A stretch of DNA of 64,000 nucleotides from Romboutsia sedimentorum (GTDB lineage: Bacteria; Bacillota; Clostridia; Peptostreptococcales; Peptostreptococcaceae), in assembly GCF_030131845.1 (NCBI RefSeq), contig NZ_JASKYM010000002.1, forward strand, positions 444,247 through 508,246, read 5' to 3'. The position numbers were made by a program, and so were the translations under genes. Of this stretch, positions 43,294 to 52,548 are shown piece after piece (positions within the stretch are counted from its first letter, which is position 1; every line of letters begins with the position of its first letter). A model generated the notes under the pieces. The model saw only the letters and a list, made by a program, of their open reading frames with translations, had not been told where the DNA came from and searched no databases.

Positions 43294-44160
43294 ATGAGCA
43301 AAGTTAACACCGCCCTAAACGATAATATTTTATTAAGGTATTCTGTTATAGTCATAGGTATGATAATAGCATGTATAGGAATAAATGGTTTTTTAAGACC
43401 AGCACATTTGCTAGCTGGAGGCGTTACAGGTGCATCATCAGCTATAAACTACTTAACGGATGTAAATATAGGACTTTTAACATTTTTAATAAACATACCG
43501 ATATTTATTTTAGGATTTATATATCTTGAAAATGAATTTTGTATTTATAGTTTGGCAAATATGATGATATTTTCTCTATTACTTGGATTGACTCAAGATA
43601 TAGGACATTTTATACCGATAAAAGATATATTACTTCAAAGTGTATATGGAGGAATACTATCAGGAATAGGAACTGGGCTTGTATTTAGAACTAAGTCATC
43701 ACAAGGTGGAACTGATATACTAGCAGCAATATTAAAATTTAAAAAGAATATACCCATGAAAGATACAACTCTTTCTATAAATATTCTTATAGTTTCAATA
43801 GGTGGAGTGTTATTTGGAATGGATTTAGCATTGTATACACTTATAGGAATGTTTTTAAATGCGTATTCAATGAATTTTGTAAAAGACGCTATGAATTATC
43901 AAAAATCTGTAATGGTTATATCACGAGAAAGTGATTGTATTGCTAAAGATATTATGAGTTCACTTCATAGAGGAGTTACATTTTTGGATGCTGAAGGAGC
44001 CTATACTCATGAAAAAAAGAAAATTATATATTGTATAGTTTCATCAAATGAAATACCAAAAATAAAAGAAATATCATTAAAATATGATAAAAAATCATTT
44101 ATATCAGTTAATGATGTAACTGAGGTAAAAGGAAGAGGATTTAAGGAAAAATATTTATAG
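43294..44160 (+). CDS. YitT family membrane protein (DUF161 plus DUF2179)
   Basis: A 288-residue full-length YitT protein. Residues about 10-205 form the membrane half (GFLRPAHLLAGGVTGASSAI and SSQGGTDILAAILKF), and residues about 210-288 form the soluble DUF2179 domain (SVMVISRESDCIAKDIMSSL, then GVTFLDAEGAYTHEKKKIIY). Such proteins are widespread in Firmicutes with no settled function. AAGGAGAATAAG lies before the ATG at 43294; the outer ATG at 43264 has none. It is monocistronic and ends in a strong terminator. Compare the truncated relative at 20177, which lacks the C-terminal domain. Confidence 0.94.
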   Translation: MSKVNTALNDNILLRYSVIVIGMIIACIGINGFLRPAHLLAGGVTGASSAINYLTDVNIGLLTFLINIPIFILGFIYLENEFCIYSLANMMIFSLLLGLTQDIGHFIPIKDILLQSVYGGILSGIGTGLVFRTKSSQGGTDILAAILKFKKNIPMKDTTLSINILIVSIGGVLFGMDLALYTLIGMFLNAYSMNFVKDAMNYQKSVMVISRESDCIAKDIMSSLHRGVTFLDAEGAYTHEKKKIIYCIVSSNEIPKIKEISLKYDKKSFISVNDVTEVKGRGFKEKYL

Positions 44161-44233
44161 AAAAATTTTAAAAAATAATAAACTGATCGGATAGATAAAA
44201 TAATTTATATTAAATCGGATAATATATTGTTTG

Positions 44234-44272
44234 AAAAAGGGATATTTCATAGATATGAAATATCCCTTTTTT
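44234..44272 (+). terminator. Strong Rho-independent terminator
   Basis: AAAAAGGGATATTTCATA pairs perfectly with TATGAAATATCCCTTTTT. Confidence 0.93.
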
Positions 44273-44408
44273 AAATAAATTATATAATTTATAAAATATA
44301 TAACTATAATATATATAAAAAAATATTTATATATGGAAAAATATATTCGAATTAAGATATAATAAGTTTAGGATAAAAGTTGACAAAAATTGATAGGAGA
44401 AATACAAT

Positions 44409-45206
44409 ATGAATTTATCTAGAGAATATATTAATATATATAATCAATATTTAAAATCTATAAATGATACAAAAAAAGAAATTAAGACCATTAAAGTTAT
44501 ACAAAAAATTACGATTAAAAGAAAAGAGAAAGCAACAGAAGAAGAAATTTTAGCTCTAGAAAAAGAAAATATCAACATAGAAGAATTGCCTAATTCTAAA
44601 AAGGCTTCTAATAAAATATATAATTTTTCAAATGGAGATGTATATATAGGTAAGATAATTGATGGAAAAATGAATGGAAAAGGTATATATACATTTATAG
44701 AAGGAATAGAATACATAGGCGAATTTAAAGATGATATGAAAGATGGTAATGGTATGATTACATTTAATAACGGAAATACCTATACAGGTGCTTTTAAATG
44801 CGACAAAATGAATGGTATAGGTCAGATGATTTATAATGGTGGAAATGAATATATAGGTAATTGGGAAAATAGCAAACGAAATGGAATGGGTATATACAAG
44901 TGGAATGATGAGTGTATATATGTAGGAGAATTTAAAAATAATAAAATGGATGGAAATGGATCGTGTTATGATTCAACTGGTAGATTGATATATAAGGGCG
45001 ATTGGAAAAATAATTTAGCTCATGGTCAAGGTACATATATATGGGAAGAAGGAAAGAGATATGAAGGTGAATTTGTACATGGTAAGAGACATGGACAAGG
45101 GACTTTTTACTTAGACAACGAGTTAGTTTATGAAGGAACATGGAAATTTGATAAACCTTCAATATTCAATAGAACTTTAGATGAAATATTTTCATTTATA
45201 ATATAA
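44409..45206 (+). CDS. MORN-repeat protein
   Basis: A 265-residue protein. A charged helical N-terminus (about 1-70) is followed by about seven MORN repeats of 23 residues, for example GDVYIGKIIDGKMNGKGIYT, GNTYTGAFKCDKMNGIGQMI, GNEYIGNWENSKRNGMGIYK and GKRYEGEFVHGKRHGQGTFY. MORN repeats are beta-hairpin modules that often bind membranes or other proteins; bacterial ones have little functional data. No signal peptide. The only nearby genes are a YitT protein and an extracellular CAP protein, which do not explain it. Its own terminator follows. Confidence 0.9.
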   Translation: MNLSREYINIYNQYLKSINDTKKEIKTIKVIQKITIKRKEKATEEEILALEKENINIEELPNSKKASNKIYNFSNGDVYIGKIIDGKMNGKGIYTFIEGIEYIGEFKDDMKDGNGMITFNNGNTYTGAFKCDKMNGIGQMIYNGGNEYIGNWENSKRNGMGIYKWNDECIYVGEFKNNKMDGNGSCYDSTGRLIYKGDWKNNLAHGQGTYIWEEGKRYEGEFVHGKRHGQGTFYLDNELVYEGTWKFDKPSIFNRTLDEIFSFII

Positions 45207-45240
45207 AAAACCTTATTTAAATAAAGAATAAGGTTTTTTA
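45204..45240 (+). terminator. Rho-independent terminator
   Basis: AAAAAACCTTATT pairs with AATAAGGTTTTTT; overlaps the MORN gene's stop codon. Confidence 0.85.
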
Positions 45241-45364
45241 TATTATAAATATATAAGTTTAAACATATATTATAAATACATATTTTATAAATATATAATA
45301 TTAGCATGAAGAGCTTATACAATTAAAACTATGTCAAATAGCAAATTTATTGGAGTGTGGTAAA

Positions 45365-46351
45365 TTGAAAAAGATAGTATTTATAAGCATTATTTTAATA
45401 AGTATATTATTTAATTTTTCTTTTTTAAAAGGAGGTATCTCTAAATATGAAATTTCAACTCAAAATAAAACGGCTAATAAAAAAGCAGAAAAAGATGAGA
45501 ATATAGATGCAAATGTAGAAAAATTTGAGACTATAAAAATAGGGGATACTAAGGAATTTGTATTATCTATAATAGGAGAACCAAACAGAATAGATGATAG
45601 TGAATATGACTTTAAGTGGTATGTATACAATCAACATAAAGAAAAATTTGTTATGGTTGGTATAGAAAATGATACTGTAGTTGGGCTTTACAGTAATTAT
45701 ATAAATTCATGTGAAATAGATAAAGTATGTATAAATGATACTAACCAAAATGTAATAAATAATTATGATATATTAAAATACAAGAAAAAAGGAAATACTA
45801 GATATATAATAAATTCAAAAAATCAATATGATATCGTAAAAAAAGATAATAAATATATAACTTTTTTTTATGATATTTATGAATCTAACAGAGTGTGTTC
45901 GTATCAAATAATAAGTAATGATGCAGAGTTGAGTTTAAGATCAATGTATTCAAAACCTAGCGAAAATCTAAAAAAAAGTTTTGAATTACAAGTAATAGAT
46001 CTTACAAATAGCGTAAGGTATCAAAAAAAATTGAATGGTTTAGGGTATAGTGAAAAAGCAACTGTAAGTTCAAGAAAACATAGCGAAAATATGATGGAAA
46101 ATAATTATTTTGATCATACTGACAAAGAAAATAAAAGTCCATTTGATAGAATGAAAAAAGAAGGTATTGATTATGTTAGTGCGGGTGAAAACATAGCAGC
46201 TGGTCAGACTAGTGCAATATATGCACATGAAGCCTGGATGAATTCTAAAGGTCATAGAAATAATATTTTGGGGGAGTATAATAATATAGGAGTTGGAGTT
46301 TGCTTTGGAGGAGATTATAGTATATATTATACTCAAAATTTCTATAAATAG
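45365..46351 (+). CDS. Secreted CAP (SCP/PR1) domain protein
   Basis: About 328 residues. A signal peptide (KKIVFISIILISILFNFSF) is followed by a CAP-associated N-terminal domain (about 40-165; KIGDTKEFVLSIIGEPNRID) and a CAP domain (about 215-328) with SRKHSENMMENNYFDHTD, SPFDRMKKEGI, SAGENIA and AWMNSKGHRNNIL. Bacterial CAP proteins (YkwD-like) are surface or secreted, with unknown enzymatic role. The start is a TTG at 45365; the TTG at 45350 lies over the ribosome binding site GGAGTGTGG. The next gene, a secreted polysaccharide deacetylase, starts 26 bases later, so the two form a surface gene pair. Confidence 0.9.
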   Translation: MKKIVFISIILISILFNFSFLKGGISKYEISTQNKTANKKAEKDENIDANVEKFETIKIGDTKEFVLSIIGEPNRIDDSEYDFKWYVYNQHKEKFVMVGIENDTVVGLYSNYINSCEIDKVCINDTNQNVINNYDILKYKKKGNTRYIINSKNQYDIVKKDNKYITFFYDIYESNRVCSYQIISNDAELSLRSMYSKPSENLKKSFELQVIDLTNSVRYQKKLNGLGYSEKATVSSRKHSENMMENNYFDHTDKENKSPFDRMKKEGIDYVSAGENIAAGQTSAIYAHEAWMNSKGHRNNILGEYNNIGVGVCFGGDYSIYYTQNFYK

Positions 46352-46377
46352 TAAAATTTTGAAAGGACGTCATAAAT

Positions 46378-47076
46378 ATGAGACATAATAAAAAATTAGC
46401 ATTTATTGTAATAAGCTTAATTACAATTACAATTTTAAATGTAAATGTATTTGCATATAGTAGCGAAGAAGAAGTATTTGTGAAAAATGGACCAACAGAC
46501 AAAAAAATAATAGCATTAACATTTGATGATGGGCCACATCCTAAAGAAACAAACGAAGTTTTAGATGTATTAAAAAAATATGATATAAAAGGAACATTTT
46601 TTATAGCGGGAAAACATGCTAATTGGTATTCAAAACCTTTAATTAGGGCAAGTAAGGAAGGCCATGAAATAGGAAATCATACTTTTAATCATCCTGATAT
46701 AAGTAATTTAAGCAAAGCAGAGTTAGAAGACGAAATAAAAAAATGTGAAGACATACTTGTGAAATTGACAGGAAAAAAACCGACTTTATTTAGACCTCCA
46801 TATGGTAGCTATAAAAAAGAGTCATTAGAAGCTATTGCTAAAAAATATCACTACAAAATAGTATTATGGACTACAGTAGATGCACGAGATTGGCAAAATC
46901 CTGGAGCAAATAAAATTTCAGATACAATAATAAATAATGCTAAAAATGGAGATATAATTTTATTACATGATTATGCAACAGACAATACAGTAGAGGCTCT
47001 TGATATTCTTATCCCTAAGATGATAGAAAAGGGATATAAGTTTGTAACTGTTTCACAGCTAATAAATAATAAATAA
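46378..47076 (+). CDS. Secreted polysaccharide (peptidoglycan or chitin) deacetylase
   Basis: A 232-residue exported NodB-fold enzyme. A signal peptide (about 1-26) is followed by the five deacetylase motifs: LTFDDGPH (catalytic and metal aspartates), GNHTFNHPD (metal histidines), FRPPYGSY, WTTVDARDW and LLHD. It would remove N-acetyl groups from cell-wall or extracellular sugars, for instance to resist lysozyme. Substrate is inferred, not shown. AAAGGACGT precedes the ATG. It is downstream of the CAP gene and probably co-transcribed. Compare the differently built PdaA at 24088. Confidence 0.95.
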   Translation: MRHNKKLAFIVISLITITILNVNVFAYSSEEEVFVKNGPTDKKIIALTFDDGPHPKETNEVLDVLKKYDIKGTFFIAGKHANWYSKPLIRASKEGHEIGNHTFNHPDISNLSKAELEDEIKKCEDILVKLTGKKPTLFRPPYGSYKKESLEAIAKKYHYKIVLWTTVDARDWQNPGANKISDTIINNAKNGDIILLHDYATDNTVEALDILIPKMIEKGYKFVTVSQLINNK

Positions 47077-47253
47077 AAAATTCGATTTTTATTAACCTAA
47101 AAATAGAATAAATATGATATTAATTGAATTTATTCACAACATAGCAATAATATGCTTAGAAAATATATTGTAAAAATAAAAAAATATAAAACATTTTTGA
47201 ATTAGATTAATATATATATAGTAAGACTATCTTGAGAAGGATTGATTTAATAT

Positions 47254-47577
47254 ATGTATAATAAAATCTATGAAAGAAAAGAGTTTATAATATTTCAAGT
47301 GAAGGAAGGCTTTATTGTTTACAACACTAAAAAAGAATTTGAAGGCGGACATACCCATTTAAAACATTTTGAAGCTGCGAAGACTGCAATAGATTTAGTG
47401 ATAAATAAAAAAATTCCTAAAAGCACAGATGGATACTATTTAGCTAGCCTTATAAGGCTTTCTGACGATGATAACTATATAAACAAAATCAACAATCTGA
47501 TAGAATCAAGAGAGCAAAAAGGAAAAAAAGATAAGTACTATAATGCAGGTTATAAAATAGCAAAAAGGAGCGGATAA
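47254..47577 (+). CDS. Small hypothetical protein
   Basis: A 107-residue basic, soluble protein that I do not recognise. The N-terminal half has strand-like segments (EFIIFQVKEGFIVYN) with GGHTHLKHFEAAKTAIDLVI, and the C-terminal half is helical and charged, ending YYNAGYKIAKRSG. The ribosome binding site AGAAGGA is 13 bases from the ATG, longer than normal. No metal or catalytic motif is clear. The terminator overlaps its last codons. It stands alone between a deacetylase and the folate operon. Confidence 0.65.
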   Translation: MYNKIYERKEFIIFQVKEGFIVYNTKKEFEGGHTHLKHFEAAKTAIDLVINKKIPKSTDGYYLASLIRLSDDDNYINKINNLIESREQKGKKDKYYNAGYKIAKRSG

Positions 47578-47590
47578 CGCTCCTTTTTTT
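47562..47590 (+). terminator. Rho-independent terminator overlapping a coding end
   Basis: AAAAAGGAGCG pairs with CGCTCCTTTTT; the left arm lies inside the last codons of the preceding gene. Confidence 0.9.
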
Positions 47591-47632
47591 TAGTTAAATT
47601 TAATAATTAAAGTATACTTGAAAAGGACTGTA

Positions 47633-47662
47633 TTGACATAGATTTCTATAAAAATATATAAT
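47633..47662 (+). promoter_or_regulatory. Putative strong sigma-A promoter of the pab-fol operon
   Basis: TTGACA (47633-47638), 18-nt spacer, TATAAT (47657-47662): both hexamers perfect. The transcript would carry about 88 nt before pabA. The leader contains a hairpin AATACTA (47682-47688) / TAGTATT (47705-47711). I do not recognise a THF riboswitch here. Confidence 0.65.
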
Positions 47663-47756
47663 TATTAATATACATATATAAAATACTAAAATTCGATTGA
47701 TTTGTAGTATTAAATACAGTCATAGAATATAGAATTTTAGTGGGGGGGAAATAGAA

Positions 47757-48341
47757 ATGATTCTTATGATAGATAATTATGATTCATTTGTTTATAATTT
47801 AGTTCAATACATTGGAGAACTAGGTGAAGAGGTATTGATAAAAAGAAATGATGAAATTAGTTTAGAAGAAATAACAAAACTAAATCCAGAAATGATATTT
47901 TTATCGCCAGGACCATGTTCACCAAAAGAAGCAGGGATTTGTATAGAAATAGTAAATGAATTTAAAGGTAAGAAGCCAATATTTGGTATATGTTTAGGTC
48001 ATCAAACTATAGGGCATGTATTTGGAGGTAAAGTTTTAAAAGCGAATCAACCAGTACACGGAAAGGTTCATAGTATAAAGCACATTAATGAAGGTGTATT
48101 TAAAGGTCTTAATAACCCTTTGAATGTAACAAGATATCATTCATTAGTAATAGATTTAGAAAGTTTACCAAAAGACTTAGAAGTAACAGCTATAACAAAA
48201 GAAAATGAAATAATGGGTATAAGACACAAAAAATACCTTATAGAAGGAGTTCAGTTCCATCCAGAAGCTATATTATCAGAGCAAGGACATGATATCCTTA
48301 AAAACTTTATAAAACAAGCTAGAGAAGGGGGACTAAAATAA
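47757..48341 (+). CDS. pabA: Aminodeoxychorismate/anthranilate synthase glutamine amidotransferase subunit
   Basis: A 194-residue class I glutamine amidotransferase. The nucleophilic cysteine is in GICLGHQTIG, with the partner histidine/glutamate in GVQFHPEAI, and the opening MILMIDNYDSFVYNLVQYIG is typical of PabA/TrpG. It supplies ammonia from glutamine to the chorismate-converting subunit PabB, which is encoded next (the stop and start overlap as TAATG). In a folate operon with no trp genes nearby it is assigned to para-aminobenzoate synthesis; such subunits can also serve anthranilate synthase. The ribosome binding site is a G-run (GGGGGGG) before the ATG. Confidence 0.95.
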   Translation: MILMIDNYDSFVYNLVQYIGELGEEVLIKRNDEISLEEITKLNPEMIFLSPGPCSPKEAGICIEIVNEFKGKKPIFGICLGHQTIGHVFGGKVLKANQPVHGKVHSIKHINEGVFKGLNNPLNVTRYHSLVIDLESLPKDLEVTAITKENEIMGIRHKKYLIEGVQFHPEAILSEQGHDILKNFIKQAREGGLK

Positions 48342-49690
48342 TGATAAGAGAAATAAATACTAAATTAGGTTCTTTTGAAATATTTACTATTTTTAAAGAT
48401 GAGGAAAATAGTTTTATATTAGATAGTGCTATGGATCCTAAAAAATTAGGAAGATACTCTTTTATAAGTAGTAACCCTTTTAAAGTGATTAAATATAAAA
48501 ACACTTTAAATAATCCACTAGATAATTTACAAGAAGAATTAAATAAATACAAAGTTGAAAATAATACATCACTTCCGTTTATAGGAGGAGCAGTTGGCTA
48601 CCTGTCTTATGACTTAGGGAACTATACAGAAGACCTTCCTAGAAGCGCTGAGGACGATATAAATGTATATGACTTGTACTTTGGATTATATAATTGGGTA
48701 GTAGTAATAGATCATTTAAATCAAAAAACATACATAGCTACTCCTGATATAAATGTTGAAGCAGAAAAAACTATAATTTGTGAAATTGAAGATAGAATAA
48801 TAAAAGCAGAGAAAAAAGGAATAGATAATATTTGTTATGAAGAAAAAGAAGTTGAGCCTATAAAGCTAAAATCAAACTTTACTAAAATACAATTTGAAGA
48901 TTCGGTTAGAAAAGTTCAAAATTACATAAGACAAGGTGATATATATCAAGCTAATTTAACTCAAAGATTTAGTGGACAAACTAATATGTCAAGTTATGAA
49001 CTTTATAGAGATTTAAGAAGATTTAGTCCAGCGCCATTTGGAGCATTTTTAAATTTTGAACATACCAACATATTATCAAATTCTCCAGAGCGATTCATAA
49101 AATGTAAAGACCGAAAAGTTGAAACTAGACCGATAAAGGGAACTAGACCAAGAGGAAAAACTGTACAAGAGGATTTAAAGCTTCAAGAAGAATTAAGAAA
49201 TAGTGAAAAAGATAGAGCAGAATTACTTATGATAGTAGACTTAGAAAGAAATGACATTGGAAGAATATCAAAAATAGGAAGTGTAAAGGTTCCTGAATTA
49301 TTTGTAATAGAACCTTATGCAAATGTAAATCATTTAGTAGCAACTGTAGTTGGCGAATTAAATGATGAAAATGATTGTATAGATGCAATAAAAGCTACAT
49401 TCCCGGGAGGATCTATTACAGGTGCTCCAAAAATTAGAGCTATGGAAATAATAGATGAGTTAGAGCCAACTCAAAGAAACGTATATACAGGTTCTATTGG
49501 TTATATAGGATTTGATGGAGATATGGATTTAAATATTGCAATAAGAACTGTTGTAAAGCAGGATAAGAATATATACTTCCAAGTTGGAGGAGGTATGACT
49601 TGGGATTCTAATCCAGAAGATGAGTACCAAGAAACATTAGACAAAGCTAAGTCTATAATGAAAGCGCTAAGAGGCTATTATGAAGAATAA
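48341..49690 (+). CDS. pabB: Aminodeoxychorismate synthase component I
   Basis: A 449-residue chorismate-binding enzyme that converts chorismate and ammonia to 4-amino-4-deoxychorismate. The anthranilate-synthase-like N-domain (about 1-140) is followed by the catalytic domain with GDIYQANLTQRF, the KGTRPRG motif (lysine of PIKGT marks aminodeoxychorismate synthase rather than anthranilate synthase) and ATFPGGSITGAPK. Start overlaps the pabA stop by one base and a GGGGGA ribosome binding site is inside pabA; pabC begins 11 bases before its end, so all three are translationally linked. Confidence 0.96.
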   Translation: MIREINTKLGSFEIFTIFKDEENSFILDSAMDPKKLGRYSFISSNPFKVIKYKNTLNNPLDNLQEELNKYKVENNTSLPFIGGAVGYLSYDLGNYTEDLPRSAEDDINVYDLYFGLYNWVVVIDHLNQKTYIATPDINVEAEKTIICEIEDRIIKAEKKGIDNICYEEKEVEPIKLKSNFTKIQFEDSVRKVQNYIRQGDIYQANLTQRFSGQTNMSSYELYRDLRRFSPAPFGAFLNFEHTNILSNSPERFIKCKDRKVETRPIKGTRPRGKTVQEDLKLQEELRNSEKDRAELLMIVDLERNDIGRISKIGSVKVPELFVIEPYANVNHLVATVVGELNDENDCIDAIKATFPGGSITGAPKIRAMEIIDELEPTQRNVYTGSIGYIGFDGDMDLNIAIRTVVKQDKNIYFQVGGGMTWDSNPEDEYQETLDKAKSIMKALRGYYEE

Positions 49691-50423
49691 AGTATCATTT
49701 GATAGCAATTTAAGTAAGTTTGGAATAGGATTATTTGAAACTATAAAGGTTGAAGAAGAACCTATAGAATTAAATTTACATATGGATAGGATGCTTAACT
49801 CTATAAAAGAATTAAATTTGAGTTTAAAATATGAAAAAGACTTTTTAATAAAAGAAGTATTAAAATATATAAAAGAAAATCAGATATCTAATAAAGCCCT
49901 TAGAATAACTGTGTATGATGAAGGCTACAATATTTCAACTAGAGATATAGTATATACTAAAAAAAAGTATGAAGATGGATTTAAATTAAACATATCTCCT
50001 ATAAAAAGAGGCGATAGCTTAATAAATAGACATAAGACTACAAATTATTTTGAAAGTATTTATACTAAGAACTATGCTTTACAAAATGGTTATGATGATG
50101 GAATATTTATAAATATAGATAATGTAGTGTTAGAATGTTCTATGAGTAATATATTTTTTATAAAAAGTAATAAGATATTTACGCCAAATAGCAAATTATC
50201 TATATTAAATGGGATAACAAAAAGAAGGATTATGGATATTTGTGGCGAATTAAATATACAGTTGGAAGAATTAGAAATAAAATCAGATAAAATGAAGGAA
50301 TTTGACTTTGCTTTTATCAGCAATAGTCTTATGGGAATAATGAAAATCAGTTCTATAGAAAACATAGAATATGATGGTTCCAATGAGATATTTGATAAAA
50401 TTTCATATGCTTTCAATAAATAA
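49680..50423 (+). CDS. pabC: 4-amino-4-deoxychorismate lyase
   Basis: A 247-residue fold-type IV PLP enzyme (branched-chain aminotransferase-like) that splits aminodeoxychorismate into para-aminobenzoate and pyruvate. LFETIKVEEEPIELNLHMDR is the typical opening. The probable PLP lysine is in NRHKTTNYFES, and VLECSMSNIFFI holds the conserved glutamate. It overlaps pabB by 11 bases. The lyase call, rather than D-amino-acid transaminase, rests mainly on the position between pabB and the fol genes, since sequence separation within this family is weak. Confidence 0.9.
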   Translation: MKNKVSFDSNLSKFGIGLFETIKVEEEPIELNLHMDRMLNSIKELNLSLKYEKDFLIKEVLKYIKENQISNKALRITVYDEGYNISTRDIVYTKKKYEDGFKLNISPIKRGDSLINRHKTTNYFESIYTKNYALQNGYDDGIFINIDNVVLECSMSNIFFIKSNKIFTPNSKLSILNGITKRRIMDICGELNIQLEELEIKSDKMKEFDFAFISNSLMGIMKISSIENIEYDGSNEIFDKISYAFNK

Positions 50424-50433
50424 TGGAGAAAAA

Positions 50434-51135
50434 ATGATTAAGACAATTAATAGTATATACAAAAATGAAATAAGTAAAATAATAAATGATACAAAAACAG
50501 AAATAGTATTTTTAGTAGGTTCTTCAAAAGGAATCGACTTTAATGATAAAGATGTAAAAGTAAATGATATTGATGTATTTGTACTTGCTAAACAAGGGGA
50601 AAAGCAAGTGCGAGAGATAAAAGAGGTAGATGGGGTAGAGTTTGACATTAATTATTTTTCATATGATGGACTAAAAGAACTAATAGACAATAAAGAGTAT
50701 TTTTTCTTGAAAGAAATGAAAGATCCAAAAATAATTTATGATAAAACAAAAGCTGGAGCTGATATAGTAAAACTATGTAATCAGAAATTTTTAGAAGGTC
50801 CTAGTGTTTTATCAAATGAACAAAAATATTTTATGAAAACTGATATTAAAGGTAAAATAGATAGACTAAATAAAAATCATAAAATAGAAAAGTTTGAATA
50901 TGAGTTTTTGACGAATATATATATAAAAGATATAATAATTGGGTATTTCATTATAAATAATAAATGGATACCTAAAGACAAAAACTTATTAAAAGAATTA
51001 AAAAAAGAAAATTTAGAGCTTTTTAATTTAGTTAAGAATGTCCATAAAAATTATAAATATGAAGATTTATTAAATGTTTATAAATATATATTTAATGATA
51101 TAAAATTAAATAAAATCATAAAAATAACTTACTAA
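50434..51135 (+). CDS. Nucleotidyltransferase-fold protein inside the folate operon
   Basis: A 233-residue protein. Residues about 20-60 carry a nucleotidyltransferase-type pattern, [20 protein letters not shown] followed by DVFVLAK, in which GS and D-x-D metal ligands are separated by about fourteen residues; a third acidic residue may be in GVEFDINYF. The C-terminal half is helical and basic, as in aminoglycoside-type or minimal nucleotidyltransferases. No substrate is known. It starts ten bases after pabC and is followed by folE, so it belongs to the operon, though it has no known step in folate synthesis. GGAGA precedes the ATG; the longer frame from 50371 overlaps pabC and has no ribosome binding site. 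Confidence 0.75.
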   Translation: MIKTINSIYKNEISKIINDTKTEIVFLVGSSKGIDFNDKDVKVNDIDVFVLAKQGEKQVREIKEVDGVEFDINYFSYDGLKELIDNKEYFFLKEMKDPKIIYDKTKAGADIVKLCNQKFLEGPSVLSNEQKYFMKTDIKGKIDRLNKNHKIEKFEYEFLTNIYIKDIIIGYFIINNKWIPKDKNLLKELKKENLELFNLVKNVHKNYKYEDLLNVYKYIFNDIKLNKIIKITY

Positions 51136-51152
51136 TCAAGGGGGCTAAACCA

Positions 51153-51725
51153 ATGAGCAAGGTAGACAAAGACAAAATAAAAAATGCAGTAAGAGACATA
51201 TTAGAAGCAATAGGAGAAGATCCAGATAGAGAAGGGTTATTAGATACTCCAGATAGAGTAGCTAGAATGTATGAAGAAATATTTGCAGGGCTACATCAAG
51301 AACCAAGTGATCACTTAAAAGTTATTTTCCAAGAGGAAAGTCATGAAGAATTAGTATTAGTTAAAGATATACCTTTTTATTCTTGTTGTGAGCATCATCT
51401 AGTTCCATTCTTTGGGAAGGCGCACATTGCGTATATACCTAAAGGTGGAAAATTAACAGGTCTTTCTAAATTAGCTAGAGTAGTAGAAACTTTTGCTAAA
51501 AGACCACAACTACAAGAAAGAATAACTAAAGGTATTGCAGATATAATAATGAAAGAATTAGAACCATACGGAGTTATAGTTGTTGTTGAAGCAGAGCATA
51601 TGTGTATGACTATGAGAGGCGTTAAAAAGCCAGGGTCAAAAACTATGACATCAGCAGTTAGAGGTGTATTTGAAAAAGATATAGCAGCTAGAGCTGAAGC
51701 TATGAGTTTAATAGCAATGAAATAA
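51153..51725 (+). CDS. folE: GTP cyclohydrolase I
   Basis: A 190-residue zinc enzyme that converts GTP to dihydroneopterin triphosphate, the first step of the pterin branch. The zinc-ligand cysteine and histidine are in [20 protein letters not shown], and the second cysteine in [14 protein letters not shown]. Length is typical of the bacterial type I enzyme (not the FolE2 type). AAGGGGG lies before the ATG. It follows the nucleotidyltransferase gene by 17 bases and precedes folP. Confidence 0.98.
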   Translation: MSKVDKDKIKNAVRDILEAIGEDPDREGLLDTPDRVARMYEEIFAGLHQEPSDHLKVIFQEESHEELVLVKDIPFYSCCEHHLVPFFGKAHIAYIPKGGKLTGLSKLARVVETFAKRPQLQERITKGIADIIMKELEPYGVIVVVEAEHMCMTMRGVKKPGSKTMTSAVRGVFEKDIAARAEAMSLIAMK

Positions 51726-51747
51726 TAAACTAGGAGAAATTGATAAT

Positions 51748-52539
51748 ATGTTTGATTATGGAAAAAAAACTTATATAATGGGAATATTAAATGTTACTCC
51801 AGATAGTTTTTCTGATGGCGGAGATTTTAATAATATAGATGTAGCAGTTAATCATGCTAAGGAAATGGTAAAAGAAGGTGCAGACATAATAGACCTAGGT
51901 GGAGAATCGACTAGACCAGGACATAATTATGTGGATGCAAACGAAGAACTAAGAAGAGTTACGCCAGTTATAAAAAAACTTAAAGAACAAATAGATGTAC
52001 CCATATCAGTAGATACATATAAAGCAGAAGTTGCAAAAGCATCTTTAGAATTAGGTGTAGATATGATAAATGATGTATGGGGACTTAGAAAAGATAGTAA
52101 CATGGCAAGTGTTATAGCTACCCACGATGCATATGTTTGTATAATGCACAATCAAGAAGGTACACATTACGAAAAAGATATAATAGAAAGCATGAAAGAC
52201 TTTTTAATAGAAAGTATAGAAATAGGATTAAAAGCAGGTATAAAAAAAGAAAAAATAATATTAGATCCAGGTATCGGTTTTGGAAAAACATTTGAACAAA
52301 ATTTAGAAGTATTAAAAAGATTAGGAGAACTAAAAACATTAGGATACCCAATTCTTCTTGGAACATCTAGAAAATCTGTAATAGGAAATGTGTTAAATGT
52401 AGAGCCTAAAGAAAGAGTAGAAGGAACTATAGCTACCACAGTTCTTGGAATAAGGGATGGAGTGGACTTTGTTAGAGTACACGATATAAAAGAAAATATA
52501 AGAGCATCTAAGATGGCTGATGCTATATACAGAAGATAG
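51748..52539 (+). CDS. folP: Dihydropteroate synthase
   Basis: A 263-residue TIM-barrel enzyme that joins pABA to the pterin pyrophosphate; it is the sulfonamide target. All family motifs are visible: NVTPDSFSDGGDF, GGESTRPG, PISVDTYKAE, DVWGLRKD, DPGIGFGKTFEQN, GTSRKSVIG and RVHDIKE. Intact motifs at the usual sulfonamide contact loops (SFSDGG and ESTRPG); no obvious resistance-type insertion. AGGAGAA precedes the ATG. The spacing to folE is 22 bases and to folB 9 bases. Confidence 0.98.
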   Translation: MFDYGKKTYIMGILNVTPDSFSDGGDFNNIDVAVNHAKEMVKEGADIIDLGGESTRPGHNYVDANEELRRVTPVIKKLKEQIDVPISVDTYKAEVAKASLELGVDMINDVWGLRKDSNMASVIATHDAYVCIMHNQEGTHYEKDIIESMKDFLIESIEIGLKAGIKKEKIILDPGIGFGKTFEQNLEVLKRLGELKTLGYPILLGTSRKSVIGNVLNVEPKERVEGTIATTVLGIRDGVDFVRVHDIKENIRASKMADAIYRR

Positions 52540-52548
52540 AGGTAAATT

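Noticed and set aside
47591-47756. Possible THF riboswitch before pabA
   Set aside because: The leader is too AT-rich and lacks the conserved THF aptamer elements as I remember them.
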